Shown here one piece after another: positions 54,911 to 63,816 of a DNA stretch of 64,000 nt. How positions within the stretch are numbered: position 1 is the first letter of the stretch; every line of letters starts with the position of its first letter. The translations under genes and the position numbers were made by a program. The notes beneath the pieces are model-generated. The model did no database searches. It was not told the origin of the DNA and saw only the letters and a program-made list of their open reading frames with translations. This DNA comes from Corynebacterium uterequi (GTDB lineage: Bacteria > Actinomycetota > Actinomycetes > Mycobacteriales > Mycobacteriaceae), in NCBI RefSeq assembly GCF_001021065.1, contig NZ_CP011546.1:1054001-1118000 (forward strand). Reading direction: 5' to 3'.

Positions 54911-56344
54911 ATGCCCGGCCTCCCCGAACCCACCGATTCCCGCTGGCTGCTCAAAACGGTGCTGTCGCGCCCGCGGCTGACCGTCCCCGCCGCCGCCTGC
55001 ATCGCTATCGGATTCGTGTGTAACGGCCTGATCCCCGTGCTCGTTGGTCGGGCGATTGATCGCGGCATCGCCACCGGCGACGCCCGGGTGGTACTCGGCT
55101 ACGGCGCCGCCATTGGCCTGACCTACCTCACGAATGTGTCGCTGACGTGGTTCGGGCGCACGTGGACGCAGAAGGCCATTCTCACGGCGGGACACGACAT
55201 CCGCATGGCCGTGACGGATCGGATCCATCACCCTCGCGGTCTCGCCGGACAACGACGCACCGCCGGGGAGCTTTTGTCCATCGCCTCCACAGACACGAAC
55301 CGGGTTGCCAGCGCGGTGTTTATGACCGTGCTGCCGGTGGCGGAGCTGACCGCGATCATCTACGCCTCAGCGATGACTATGACCATGCACGTACCCCTCG
55401 GGATCGGAGTGCTCATCGGCGGCCCCATCACCGTCATCATCGCTCTGCGCGCCGCCGCGCCGCTGCGTCGGGCGTCGTCTCGCCGCCAGCGAGCCCTCGC
55501 AGATGCCTCGTCGATGGCTACCGACGTGGTCAAGGGGCTACGCATCCTCAAAGGCTTGGGAGCAATTGTCACGGTGCGCTCCCGCTATCAGTACGCCTCA
55601 CATTCCGCTTACCAGGCGACGGTAGGAGCCAACGCGGCCCAGGCTCGCCTCAACGCCGTCACGGAGATCGTGGGCTCCTTGTATATCATCCTCATCGCCC
55701 TCGCCGCCGCGCTGCTCGCCGTGCACGGTCAGCTCACCCTCGGGGAATTGGTGACCGCCATCGGCCTCACGCAGTTCATCATCCACCCCATGACGATGTT
55801 CGGTCGCAACCTCGCCTCCCGGTGGGCCCCGGCGCAGGCATCGGCGGAGAGGGTCACCGACGTCCTCGCCGCCGACTACCGGCTTCCCGAGGAATCGACA
55901 CCGATTCCGCAGCTGCCACCCGGGCTCACCGTCGTGCCGGAGGTGCCTACGGAACTCCTCACTGCGCCTCGTGAACGAGTACTCGTCGTCCCCCACACAG
56001 CAGACCTCTTCGACGGCACCGTTGCGGAGAATATTCACCCGGACCGACCTACGGCGCGCCGGGCTCTCCACGTCGCCGCGGCGGCCGACATCCCGGGAGG
56101 GCTCGACAAGCAGGTGGGGGAGTCCGGGTCCCTGCTCTCCGGTGGGCAGCGTCAGCGTGTGGCCTTGGCCCGGGCGGTGGCCGCCGACGCGGACATCCTC
56201 GTCCTCACCGACCCCACTACCGCGGTGGATTCGGTGACGGAACAGCGCATCGTCGACAACATCGTTCGCCATCGTGGTGCACGGCCAACGGTGGTCGTCA
56301 CCTCCTCTCCGGCGTGGCTCGCAGCGGGTGGTCGCCATGAGTAG
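54911..56344 (+). CDS. ABC exporter half-transporter with degenerate, Walker A-less ATPase domain
   Basis: The 477-residue product, about 100 residues shorter than usual. Residues 1-300 are a type IV exporter membrane domain with six predicted helices. The ATPase domain is cut at its front: no Walker A loop is present, and the sequence passes from the linker straight to VLVVPHTADLFDGTVAENIH (Q-loop region, Gln replaced by His). The signature SLLSGGQRQRVALARAVA is intact. Walker B reads LVLTDPTTAVDS, with the catalytic Glu replaced by Pro, and the switch His is replaced (VVVTSSPAW). It can serve a partner's ATP site but cannot bind ATP in its own. It overlaps the partner gene by 8 bases. Confidence 0.9.
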   Translation: MPGLPEPTDSRWLLKTVLSRPRLTVPAAACIAIGFVCNGLIPVLVGRAIDRGIATGDARVVLGYGAAIGLTYLTNVSLTWFGRTWTQKAILTAGHDIRMAVTDRIHHPRGLAGQRRTAGELLSIASTDTNRVASAVFMTVLPVAELTAIIYASAMTMTMHVPLGIGVLIGGPITVIIALRAAAPLRRASSRRQRALADASSMATDVVKGLRILKGLGAIVTVRSRYQYASHSAYQATVGANAAQARLNAVTEIVGSLYIILIALAAALLAVHGQLTLGELVTAIGLTQFIIHPMTMFGRNLASRWAPAQASAERVTDVLAADYRLPEESTPIPQLPPGLTVVPEVPTELLTAPRERVLVVPHTADLFDGTVAENIHPDRPTARRALHVAAAADIPGGLDKQVGESGSLLSGGQRQRVALARAVAADADILVLTDPTTAVDSVTEQRIVDNIVRHRGARPTVVVTSSPAWLAAGGRHE

Positions 56345-58085
56345 CCAACGCTTCCCCGTGGCCACCTTCGCAGAAGTGCGCCGCACGGTCAGCGAGATTC
56401 TCCGCCGCCACCGCCACGCCCGGGTGATCACCACGGCTGCGGTCGTGCTCATGAGCGTCGGAGCGTTGCTTAACGTGGCCGTGCCGCTGCAGCTCGGTTG
56501 GCTCGTCGACACCGTCGCCGCCGGCGCCGAGGAGGCCGTGGGGCGAATCGCTGTGGGGCTCATCGCCGCGGCAGCAGGGGCCGCCGTTGCGTCGGCCATC
56601 GGGTTTTACGTGCTCTCGCGGCTGAGCGAGCGGGTCATCGCCGATCTTCGCGAGGAGATGGTCGGCACCGCGCTGGGACTACCGGTGCACCGGGTGGAAG
56701 AGGCAGGCACCGGGGATCTCGTCTCCCGGGCCACGGACGACGTCGCCGAGGTCTCCACCGCGATTACCGAGACATTGCCCGCGCTGGCGGCCGCCGCCTT
56801 CACCCTCAGCGCGACGGGAGTGGCACTCGTCGGGCTGCAGTGGCAATTCCTGATCATCCCGGCGGTCACCGCGCCGCTCTACGTACTTATGGGGCGGGCG
56901 TACCTTCGTCGGGCCCCGGTCCGCTATGCCGCGGAGCGCGCCGCCATGGCGGACCGTGCCCGACAAGTGCTTGAGGCTATCCATGGCCGTCACACCATCA
57001 GAGCCTTCGCCATGGAGGATGCCACCCGCCGCAAGGTCGCGGCATCCTCGCAGGCAGTCGTCGACCATGGCCTGTCCGCCCGCCGCACCATGATTGCCCT
57101 GCAATGCCAGGTGACTGGTGTGGACTTCGTGAACGTCACTCTGGGGCTCGGGGTGGGATACGTGTGCGTAGCCCGGGGAGACCTCTCCGTCGGCGCGGCG
57201 ACGGCGGCCATGTTCATGCTGCTGCGCCTGCGCGGACCGGTCGCCCAAATTATGCGCGTGCTGGACAGCTTCCAGTCCGGGTATGCGTCGCTGACCCGCA
57301 TCGTCGGCGTGATCGCGCATCCCCCGAAGGCACAGCCGGACTCCGGGGCGCCCGCCGCCCGCGGGGAGGTAGCAGTCACCGACGCCACCCTGTCTTATGG
57401 TGACGTCGTGGCCGTCGATGGCGTGAGCCTGAACATCCCAGTCGGCGGTAGCGTCGCCCTGGTGGGAGCGTCCGGAGCGGGGAAATCGAGCCTCGCCGCC
57501 TTGCTCGCCGGGTGGCGACTGCCGGATAGTGGCCACGTGCGCGTCGACGGCGTCAACGTTTCCGAGTTCTCCGACGAGGAACGGGTTGGGCGCATTGCCA
57601 TGGTGTCGCAAGAGGTTCACGTTTTCTCAGGCACTTTGCGCGACGACCTCTTACTCGCCGCGCCGTCGGCCACTGACTCCGAGCTGCTCGACGCTCTCGA
57701 CGCGGTCGGAGCCGGCTGGGCGCGCGAGCTACCGAAAGGGCTCGACACCGTGGTCGGCTCTCGGGGGCGCCAGCTCGTGCCCGTGCAGGCTCAACAGTTA
57801 GCTCTCGCGCGTATGCTGCTGCTGGACCCGGCGTTCGTCATCCTCGACGAAGCCACTGCGGAATCCGGCTCCGCCAGCGCCGGGTGCCTTGAACACGCGG
57901 CCGACGTTGTCACCGCCGGGCGCACGGCACTCATCGTGGCACACCGGTTAGACCAAGCCGAGGCAGCAGACCGTGTGGTGGTCATGGAGGACGGGCGCAT
58001 CGTGGAGCACGGACCGCACCGGGAGCTAGTGGCCGCCGGCGGCCGATATTCGGAGATGTGGCGCGCCTGGTCCGCCGGCCGGTGA
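56337..58085 (+). CDS. ABC exporter half-transporter with catalytic ATPase domain but lost signature motif
   Basis: The 582-residue partner. Residues about 1-310 are the membrane domain (six helices, first near 35-55). The ATPase domain keeps Walker A VGASGAGKSSLAALLAG near 377, Q-loop MVSQEVHVFSG, Walker B FVILDEATAESG with the catalytic Glu, and switch His IVAHRLDQAEAAD. The signature is replaced by QLVPVQAQQLALARM in place of LSGGQ, and the D-loop SALD is lost. Together with the upstream subunit this leaves exactly one competent composite ATP site. ATG 56337 was chosen because it fits the overlap and a typical N-terminus. Lipid, drug or peptide export is possible; the substrate is unknown. 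Confidence 0.93.
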   Translation: MSSQRFPVATFAEVRRTVSEILRRHRHARVITTAAVVLMSVGALLNVAVPLQLGWLVDTVAAGAEEAVGRIAVGLIAAAAGAAVASAIGFYVLSRLSERVIADLREEMVGTALGLPVHRVEEAGTGDLVSRATDDVAEVSTAITETLPALAAAAFTLSATGVALVGLQWQFLIIPAVTAPLYVLMGRAYLRRAPVRYAAERAAMADRARQVLEAIHGRHTIRAFAMEDATRRKVAASSQAVVDHGLSARRTMIALQCQVTGVDFVNVTLGLGVGYVCVARGDLSVGAATAAMFMLLRLRGPVAQIMRVLDSFQSGYASLTRIVGVIAHPPKAQPDSGAPAARGEVAVTDATLSYGDVVAVDGVSLNIPVGGSVALVGASGAGKSSLAALLAGWRLPDSGHVRVDGVNVSEFSDEERVGRIAMVSQEVHVFSGTLRDDLLLAAPSATDSELLDALDAVGAGWARELPKGLDTVVGSRGRQLVPVQAQQLALARMLLLDPAFVILDEATAESGSASAGCLEHAADVVTAGRTALIVAHRLDQAEAADRVVVMEDGRIVEHGPHRELVAAGGRYSEMWRAWSAGR

Positions 58086-58132
58086 CCGCACCAGTCTCAG
58101 TTCGGTGGACCGGCTAACCCTTTTGGGGCAAT

Positions 58133-58165
58133 GCACCATAATGGTGCGTAATTGTGGCGTAAGGT
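58133..58165 (+). promoter_or_regulatory. promoter and palindromic operator of the HTH gene
   Basis: GCACCATaATGGTGC (58133-58147) is a perfect palindrome, flanked by CAAT and ATTG farther out. TAAGGT (58160-58165) ends 6 bases before ATG 58172 and acts as the -10 box of a leaderless gene. The palindrome covers the -35 and spacer region, so binding would block transcription. Confidence 0.6.
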
Positions 58166-58171
58166 TGCTGT

Positions 58172-58630
58172 ATGAGTGAAATGATTCCACCGAGTCCCGA
58201 AGGGCTACTCATCCGCAGTACCCGCGAAAATCTCGTCCCTCGCCTTTCCATCCGTGCGGCCGCGTCCGTAGCCGGCATCAGCGAATCCCGCTGGCGTCAG
58301 ATCGAAAAGGGCAGCCAACGCGCCGCCGGCGCGGACGTGCCTGCCATCGCGAGCGATGAACTCCTCGGCACCATGGCCCATGTCGTCGAACTCACGCCGG
58401 AAGACCTCCAGGCCGTGGGTCGCGCCGGGGCGGCGAAATACCTGGCTCAGCTCAACGCTATCGAACGCGACCGCAACCGCATGGACGTCGACCTCAGCGA
58501 CGTTCCTTCCGAGGCCCTCATTGCCGAATTGGCGCGCCGACTCAGCGTGCAGTGGGATGGGGCGCCTGGCGGTCCGCCGACCACACCGCTACTCAAGGTT
58601 GTATCCCGGCGCGCCCCGCGTCAGGAGTAA
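58172..58630 (+). CDS. XRE-like helix-turn-helix protein
   Basis: The 152-residue protein has an N-terminal HTH of Cro/CI type (LSIRAAASVAGISESRWRQI, EKGSQR), a helical middle (ELTPEDLQAVGRAGAAKYLA) and a low-complexity C-terminal tail. It is probably a DNA-binding regulator. The perfect palindrome over its promoter suggests that it represses itself. The upstream ABC exporter genes end 86 bases before it. No toxin-antitoxin partner or phage gene is beside it. A similar HTH is used in corynebacteria as a small standalone regulator. Confidence 0.75.
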   Translation: MSEMIPPSPEGLLIRSTRENLVPRLSIRAAASVAGISESRWRQIEKGSQRAAGADVPAIASDELLGTMAHVVELTPEDLQAVGRAGAAKYLAQLNAIERDRNRMDVDLSDVPSEALIAELARRLSVQWDGAPGGPPTTPLLKVVSRRAPRQE

Positions 58631-58663
58631 TGGATCTCCCTGCACCTTGACTCATCGAGGCGC

Positions 58664-58669
58664 TAAGAT
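58664..58669 (+). promoter_or_regulatory. -10 box of the diacylglycerol-kinase-family gene
   Basis: TAAGAT ends 7 bases before ATG 58677 and overlaps ATG 58668, which favours the downstream start and a leaderless transcript. Confidence 0.5.
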
Positions 58670-58676
58670 GCGACTT

Positions 58677-59660
58677 ATGGATACATCCTCATCGTCGCGA
58701 TGCCAAGCCGTCATCGTCTACAACCCGGTCAAGGTAGAGCAGGAAGAGCTGCAGGCGATGATCGCGCCCGTGGCCGAGGAACACGGCTGGGAGGTGTCCT
58801 GGGTCGAAACGGAGGAGGATAGCCCCGGCGCACAGCAAGCCAGTGAGGCCGCCGAGGGTGGCGCCGAGATGGTAATTGCCTGCGGCGGCGACGGCACTGT
58901 TCGCTCCGTTGCCGAAGGTCTGAAGGGCACCGACGCCGCGCTGGGCATCTTCCCGCAGGGCACGGGCAACCTGCTGGCCCGGAACTTAGGTCTGCCGCTG
59001 GATCTCGATGAGGCGGTGAAGGTGGCCTTCACCGGCACGGAGCGGGTGATCGACTTCGGCCGGGCGGATATCACCCGGCCCGACGGCAACGAAGAGAGCC
59101 TGATGTTCACCGTCATGGCGGGCGTGGGCATCGACGCGCAGATGATCGTCAACACCGACGATGATCTGAAGAAGAAGGCGGGTGTCTTCGCCTACGCGGT
59201 GGCAGTAGCGAAGTCTCTTGGCGGCGGTCAGCGGCTCAAAGTCGAGCACGCGTTAGATGATAAGGCCCCGAAGAAGTCTCGAGCACACTCCGTCATTGCG
59301 GGTAACTGCGGTGAGCTCGTCGGCGCCGTCGAGCTGATTCCCGACGCGGAGCCGGACGATGGCCTGCTCGACATCGTGGTGCTGCGCCCCAAGGGCGTCA
59401 TTGGCTGGCTGCCGATTGTGGGACGCATCGTCGGCCAGATGATCCTCAAGACCTACCGTCAGATGCGCGGCATCTCGAACCGGGAGGGAGGCAAGGTGCG
59501 AGATATGCGCTCCATGCGCTACCTCACGGGCAAAAAGTTCTGGGCGAAGCTCAACCGGCCGGAGGAGTTCGAGGTGGATGGCGACACGGTCGGCGAAGTC
59601 ACCGAATTCACCATCAGCCTGGAAAACGCGTCGTTGAAGGTTCGCGTACCCGCCGAATAG
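58677..59660 (+). CDS. diacylglycerol kinase family lipid kinase
   Basis: The 327-residue protein has the DAGK/sphingosine-kinase catalytic domain: VIVYNPVKVEQEELQAMI at the start, the nucleotide loop VIACGGDGTVRSVAEGL, and ALGIFPQGTGNLLARNLGLP, followed by the C-terminal beta-sandwich with EVDGDTVGEVTEF. Members phosphorylate lipids; the substrate here (diacylglycerol or another lipid alcohol) is not readable. The start was chosen at ATG 58677 because the -10 box TAAGAT covers the upstream ATG 58668. A strong hairpin follows at 59737. Confidence 0.9.
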   Translation: MDTSSSSRCQAVIVYNPVKVEQEELQAMIAPVAEEHGWEVSWVETEEDSPGAQQASEAAEGGAEMVIACGGDGTVRSVAEGLKGTDAALGIFPQGTGNLLARNLGLPLDLDEAVKVAFTGTERVIDFGRADITRPDGNEESLMFTVMAGVGIDAQMIVNTDDDLKKKAGVFAYAVAVAKSLGGGQRLKVEHALDDKAPKKSRAHSVIAGNCGELVGAVELIPDAEPDDGLLDIVVLRPKGVIGWLPIVGRIVGQMILKTYRQMRGISNREGGKVRDMRSMRYLTGKKFWAKLNRPEEFEVDGDTVGEVTEFTISLENASLKVRVPAE

Positions 59661-59736
59661 GAGGACTGCCGCGGCCGCGCCGGGTGGGAGCTCGGCGCGG
59701 TGCACGCGGCGCGGCCGTGGGATGGCTATAAACGAT

Positions 59737-59780
59737 CAACGCCGGTGACCGTCACTGTTATGTGACCGCCACCGGCGTTG
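59737..59780. terminator. hairpin between the lipid kinase gene and tRNA-Pro
   Basis: CAACGCCGGTG (59737-59747) and CACCGGCGTTG (59770-59780) are perfectly complementary, with GTCAC/GTGAC continuing inside. It lies 8 bases from the tRNA 3' end, so it can end transcripts of the convergent genes on both strands. Confidence 0.7.
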
Positions 59781-59787
59781 AAACCTG

Positions 59788-59861
59788 TCGGGCTAACAGG
59801 ATTTGAACCTGCGACCCCTACACCCCCAGTGTAGTGCGCTACCAAACTGCGCCATAGCCCG
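59788..59861 (-). tRNA. tRNA-Pro (anticodon GGG)
   Basis: The minus strand folds into a full cloverleaf: acceptor CGGGCTA / TAGCCCG (7 bp, all paired), anticodon stem CTACA / TGTAG with loop CTGGGGG (anticodon GGG), T arm with TTCAAAT and stem GCAGG / CCTGT. The discriminator base is A. The 74 nt exclude CCA, which is not encoded. It reads CCC and CCU codons. Confidence 0.95.
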
Positions 59862-59944
59862 TCCGCTGCGCCTGATGCGCAACACCGAACATGTTACAGC
59901 ACTGTTAGTTATGTACTGAATCGCCTGGTAGTAAGAGGATTTTC

Positions 59945-60358
59945 CTAAGACACGTCGCCGTCGACGTAGTACCACACGCCGTCCGAACCTCGCTCGAAGC
60001 GCGAGCGTTCCCGCTGGCTGCCCACCGACGTGCCCTTGTAAAACGCTTCGAATTCGACCACCCCGGCGGAGTCGAAGGGGCCACCGGCGACAGTGTCGTG
60101 AATATCCAGTCGGTAGAAGCGGATGGGGGAGTCACTCAGGTCGAGCCGTTCCGGCCGGGACAGAGGATGCCACGTGCGCAGGAGGTACTCGGCATCGCCG
60201 ACGACGAAGGCGCTAAAGCGCGAACGCATGAGCGCCACTGCCGTCGGCGCCGGCTTGCGCGTCGACCCGTGATAAACCCCACAGCACTCGCTGTACGTCA
60301 AACCCGTGCCGCAGGGGCAGCGCTTCGAGGCGGGAAAGGTGGACTCAATCAGCGGCAT
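59945..60358 (-). CDS. YchJ-like protein (UPF0225)
   Basis: The 137-residue protein has Cys14, Cys16, Cys25 and Cys26 in the N-terminal cluster RCPCGTGLTYSECC, a SEC-C-like metal-binding motif, and the family sequences TAVALMRSRFSAFVVGDAEY and LLRTWHP followed by VVEFEAFYKG. The family length is normal. Function is unknown; the NTF2-like fold suggests binding of a small ligand or a protein. ATG 60358 follows GAAAGGA by about 11 bases. It reads toward the tRNA-Pro gene. Confidence 0.85.
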   Translation of the reverse strand: MPLIESTFPASKRCPCGTGLTYSECCGVYHGSTRKPAPTAVALMRSRFSAFVVGDAEYLLRTWHPLSRPERLDLSDSPIRFYRLDIHDTVAGGPFDSAGVVEFEAFYKGTSVGSQRERSRFERGSDGVWYYVDGDVS

Positions 60359-60627
60359 GGGTGTCTTCGGTCCTTTCGTGCTGACGCGGTGGTGACCTTG
60401 GTGATCCTATACGCGGTGATACTTTCGGCTCACGTTTGCCGGATGTGCTTGAAGACCTCCAGCCGGCGCCTTAGGTTGGGTGATGGACGTGCCCCAGCGC
60501 AGACTCCCGCGATAAGGCTGGCGTGGAAGGCCACACCGACTCCGGATCCGCTAGCATCGACGGCGGTTACGCCTTCGAGTGCCAGAAATAACCCCTTAGG
60601 GGCATCCGCTTACTGAGAGGAGATCCG

Positions 60628-60852
60628 GTGAACCGCACCCACGTCGTCGTCATTGTCGGGATCATGATGACGCTCGTCGTCACGATCCTCGTTCTCATTG
60701 GCACGCAGCGGTATATGAATGCTCAGGAAATCGAGCTGCTCGTCGAATCCGCTCACGCAGCCGGCGAAGAGTATCAACTCACTGTTCACAACTTCGTTAC
60801 TTTGGACTACAGCTTCGAAACCCTCACCGGACCAGAACAGGGAGCATCCTAA
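60628..60852 (+). CDS. small single-pass membrane protein
   Basis: The 74-residue protein has a transmembrane helix (VVVIVGIMMTLVVTILVLIG, residues about 6-25) and an acidic outer or inner tail (QEIELLVESAHAAGEEYQLT). No Cys and no lipobox. GTG 60628 follows AGAGGAG. Function unknown. It lies 78 bases before secA2 on the same strand and could be co-transcribed with it. An 11-bp palindrome CCCCTtAGGGG lies at 60592-60602. Confidence 0.6.
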   Translation: MNRTHVVVIVGIMMTLVVTILVLIGTQRYMNAQEIELLVESAHAAGEEYQLTVHNFVTLDYSFETLTGPEQGAS

Positions 60853-60930
60853 CCTGGTTCTGGATTCGAGGTTAGAGTGGAGTCTTCACGTTATTATTTC
60901 GCCCTAGCTAGGTAAGGACATCACAATCCC

Positions 60931-63201
60931 GTGGGAGCATTTAACTGGTTCTGGAAGGCGATGGGCGCGCAGTCGGAGCGCAACGACGCCTCGTCGAAGA
61001 AGATCGTCGCCGGCTCGGAAGAGCGAGCCGTAGAGCTGGCTGCGCTCGACGATGCCGCGCTCGCCGCCCGAGCGCGTGGCGTGGTGCGCGACGGCCGCAT
61101 CATCGACAAGGTGGAATTCCTTGCGGTGCTGTCGGTAGCCTCGGCGCGCACCGTGGGCCTGAGCCCCTTTAACTCACAGCTACAGGCGGTGCTGCGCCTG
61201 CTGGAGGGCGACGTCATCCACATGGCCACCGGTGAGGGTAAAACCCTGGTGGGGGCCATGTCTGCTACTGGTTTCGCTCTCACCGGCCAGCGCGTCCACG
61301 TCATGACCGTCAACAATTACCTGGCGGCGCGCGATGCGGAGTGGATGCGGCCGTTGGTGTCTTTCTTTGGGCTCAGCGTCGCTGCTGTGACCGAAAAGCT
61401 CTCTGCCGAGGAACGTCGCCGCGCGTACGGCGCCGACATTGTGTACGCGCCGGTAGCCGAGATCGGCTTCGACGTCCTGCGCGACGGCCAGGCGACGTCT
61501 CGTGCTGACGAGGTGCTCTCCCCGGCCGAGGTGGCGCTCGTCGACGAAGCGGATTCGGTGCTCGTCGACGAGGCCTTGGTGCCGCTGGTGCTGGCCGGTT
61601 CCGTCAAGGGGCAGCAGTCCACCGGGGAGATAACCGCCGCCGTCGCTCAGCTTGAGGAGGGGCGTCATTACCGGATCGATTCTGACCGGCGCAATGTCTT
61701 CCTTACCGATGCTGGCGCCCACGCCCTCGAACGCGCGCTGGGTGTGGATTCGCTCTACGGCGACGAAGCTCTGGGCAATATTCTCGTGCGCGTCAACCTC
61801 GCTCTGCATGCGAAGGCGCTGCTTATCCGCGATGTTCACTATCTTGTCGCCGACGGCAAAGTCGCACTCATCGACGCCTCGCGGGGGCGGGTGGCTGATC
61901 TACAGCGGTGGCCGGACGGTCTCCACGCAGCGGTGGAGGCAAAGGAAGGGCTGAGTGTCTCCGATGGTGGGCGGATCCTGGACCAGATCACGCTCCAGGC
62001 CCTCATGGGTCGCTACCCGTCCGTGTGCGGCATGACCGGCACCGCGGTGGAGGCCGTGGATCAGCTGCGGGAGTTTTATGACCTCCGGGTGTCGGTGATC
62101 GACCGTCACAAGCCGTTGCAGCGGGTGGATGAACCCGACCGCGTCTACGCCACCGCGGGGGAGAAGAACGCCGCAATTGTTCACGCCATCGTTGAGATTC
62201 ATGCGACTGGGCAGCCCGTGCTCATCGGCACCCATGACGTAGCCGAGAGTGAGCTCCTTACCGATGCCCTCGCCGATCACGGCATCGCCTGCCAGGTGCT
62301 CAACGCGAAGAACGACGAAGAGGAGGCGGGAATCATCGCCCGGGCTGGGGAACGCGGTCGGGTGACCGTCTCTACCCAGATGGCTGGTCGCGGCACAGAC
62401 ATCCGCCTCGGCGAAGGAGTCGCGGAACTCGGCGGATTGGTGGTGATCGCCACGTCGCGGCACCGCTCGTCGCGCCTCGACAACCAGCTGCGAGGCCGCG
62501 CCGGCCGGCAGGGCGACCCGGGCCGGACACTGACTTTCGTCTCCCTCGACGACGATGTCGTGCGCACCGGTGGCGGCGACACTGCCTTTAGCGCCGTCCC
62601 GGACGAGCACGGCCTCATCGATTCTGCGAAGGCTCGGGAGTTCGTCGAACACTGCCAGCGGGTCACTGAGGGGCAGCTGCTGACGATCCATGCGCAAACC
62701 TGGAAGTACAACAAGCTCTTGGCAGATCAGCGCGAGATCATCGGAACCCGCCGCGACAATCTCCTGGACACTGACCGCGCGCTGGCGGAGCTGCGGGAGC
62801 GCGCGGGTCAGCGCGCGCAGAAACTGGCGCACCTCGACGAGCATGTGCTTGCCGACGCCGCCCGTCAGATCATGCTTTTCCATCTCGATGACGAGTGGGC
62901 CGAACACCTGGCGATCATGGACGACGTCCGTGAGTCCATTCACTTGCGGGCCATCGCCAAGGAAACTCCCATTGACGAGTTCCACCGCATAGCGATCCGG
63001 GAGTTTAAGGACTTAGCGCAGCGCGCCGTGGATCGGGCGGTGGAGACGTTCCAGACCGTCGACATCGACGCGGAGGGCGCCCACCTCGGCGACGGTGGCC
63101 TAGCCCGGCCGTCGGCGACGTGGACCTATATGGTGTCTGACAATCCGCTAGCCGGCGGCGGAAATGGGGCGCTGTCAACGATGGAGAGCTTCTTTAGCTA
63201 G
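60931..63201 (+). CDS. secA2: accessory Sec translocase ATPase SecA2
   Basis: The 756-residue protein is shorter than SecA1 (about 850-950) and lacks the C-terminal zinc-binding tail. It has Walker A MATGEGKTLVG (ATP site at residues 98-108), the DEAD box VALVDEADSVLVDEALVPLV, the preprotein-crosslinking domain, VSTQMAGRGTDIRLGEGVAE, and QLRGRAGRQGDPG of the second ATPase half. In mycobacteria and corynebacteria SecA2 exports a small set of proteins, some without a signal peptide. GTG start after GGTAAGGA. The following odhI gene is in the same order in C. glutamicum and M. tuberculosis. Confidence 0.93.
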   Translation: MGAFNWFWKAMGAQSERNDASSKKIVAGSEERAVELAALDDAALAARARGVVRDGRIIDKVEFLAVLSVASARTVGLSPFNSQLQAVLRLLEGDVIHMATGEGKTLVGAMSATGFALTGQRVHVMTVNNYLAARDAEWMRPLVSFFGLSVAAVTEKLSAEERRRAYGADIVYAPVAEIGFDVLRDGQATSRADEVLSPAEVALVDEADSVLVDEALVPLVLAGSVKGQQSTGEITAAVAQLEEGRHYRIDSDRRNVFLTDAGAHALERALGVDSLYGDEALGNILVRVNLALHAKALLIRDVHYLVADGKVALIDASRGRVADLQRWPDGLHAAVEAKEGLSVSDGGRILDQITLQALMGRYPSVCGMTGTAVEAVDQLREFYDLRVSVIDRHKPLQRVDEPDRVYATAGEKNAAIVHAIVEIHATGQPVLIGTHDVAESELLTDALADHGIACQVLNAKNDEEEAGIIARAGERGRVTVSTQMAGRGTDIRLGEGVAELGGLVVIATSRHRSSRLDNQLRGRAGRQGDPGRTLTFVSLDDDVVRTGGGDTAFSAVPDEHGLIDSAKAREFVEHCQRVTEGQLLTIHAQTWKYNKLLADQREIIGTRRDNLLDTDRALAELRERAGQRAQKLAHLDEHVLADAARQIMLFHLDDEWAEHLAIMDDVRESIHLRAIAKETPIDEFHRIAIREFKDLAQRAVDRAVETFQTVDIDAEGAHLGDGGLARPSATWTYMVSDNPLAGGGNGALSTMESFFS

Positions 63202-63276
63202 GTTGCCGTCACCCCCGCCCAGCGCACGGATAGCTGGGAATTGCCTCGCTGACGGTGAGGATCCGGTCCGGGTCGC

Positions 63277-63282
63277 TATGAT
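63277..63282 (+). promoter_or_regulatory. -10 box of odhI
   Basis: TATGAT lies 36 bases before ATG 63319 and leaves room for a short leader carrying the Shine-Dalgarno site TTGGAGGA (63306-63313). Confidence 0.55.
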
Positions 63283-63318
63283 GGGAATAGCCATTTTTAC
63301 ACGTATTGGAGGACATTG

Positions 63319-63741
63319 ATGAGTGACAACATTGGCGCTCCCGAGGCCCAGGTGGAGACCACATCGGTCTTCCGTTCCGACCTGCTCAAGGAAGCAGACC
63401 AGGCTGCCACCGTGGCGCCGAAGGACAACGGCAGCGAGGTCCCTCAGGGGCAGGCGCTGCTCGTGGTCAAGCGGGGGCCCAATGCCGGTGCCCGGTTCCT
63501 GTTGGACCAGGCGGTGACCACGGCGGGCCGCCACCCGGAGGCGGACATCTTCCTCGATGATGTGACCGTGTCCCGGCGCCACGCCGAGTTCCGGATCAGC
63601 GAAGGAACGTTTGAAGTCGTGGACGTCGGATCGCTTAATGGCACCTACGTGAATCGCGAGCCGCGTAACTCTCAGCTGCTGAGCAGCGGCGATGAGGTCC
63701 AGATCGGCAAGTTCCGGCTGGTTTTCCTGGCCGCTAAGTAA
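63319..63741 (+). CDS. odhI: FHA-domain regulator of 2-oxoglutarate metabolism (OdhI/GarA)
   Basis: The 140-residue protein has the N-terminal motif ETTSVFRSDLL with Thr14 and Thr15, matching the PknG (Thr14) and PknA/B/L (Thr15) sites of C. glutamicum OdhI. Residues about 45-135 are the FHA domain (GRHPEADIFLDDVTVSRRHA, EVVDVGSLNGTYVN). Unphosphorylated OdhI inhibits the 2-oxoglutarate dehydrogenase complex; phosphorylation makes the FHA domain bind its own N-terminus and releases the enzyme. ATG 63319 gives the published residue numbers. The upstream TTG at 63316 is only the codon before. Confidence 0.96.
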   Translation: MSDNIGAPEAQVETTSVFRSDLLKEADQAATVAPKDNGSEVPQGQALLVVKRGPNAGARFLLDQAVTTAGRHPEADIFLDDVTVSRRHAEFRISEGTFEVVDVGSLNGTYVNREPRNSQLLSSGDEVQIGKFRLVFLAAK

Positions 63742-63816
63742 CCTCCTCCCAGTATTGACCCGGCCCGGGCCGCCCTGCCCGGCGCCGTGCCTGACCGTGA
63801 AGTGATAGCGAGAATC

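Noticed and set aside
60098..60616. A 172-codon + strand frame opposite the YchJ-like gene
   Set aside because: Shadow of the minus-strand gene with its conserved Cys cluster; no start signal or recognisable protein.
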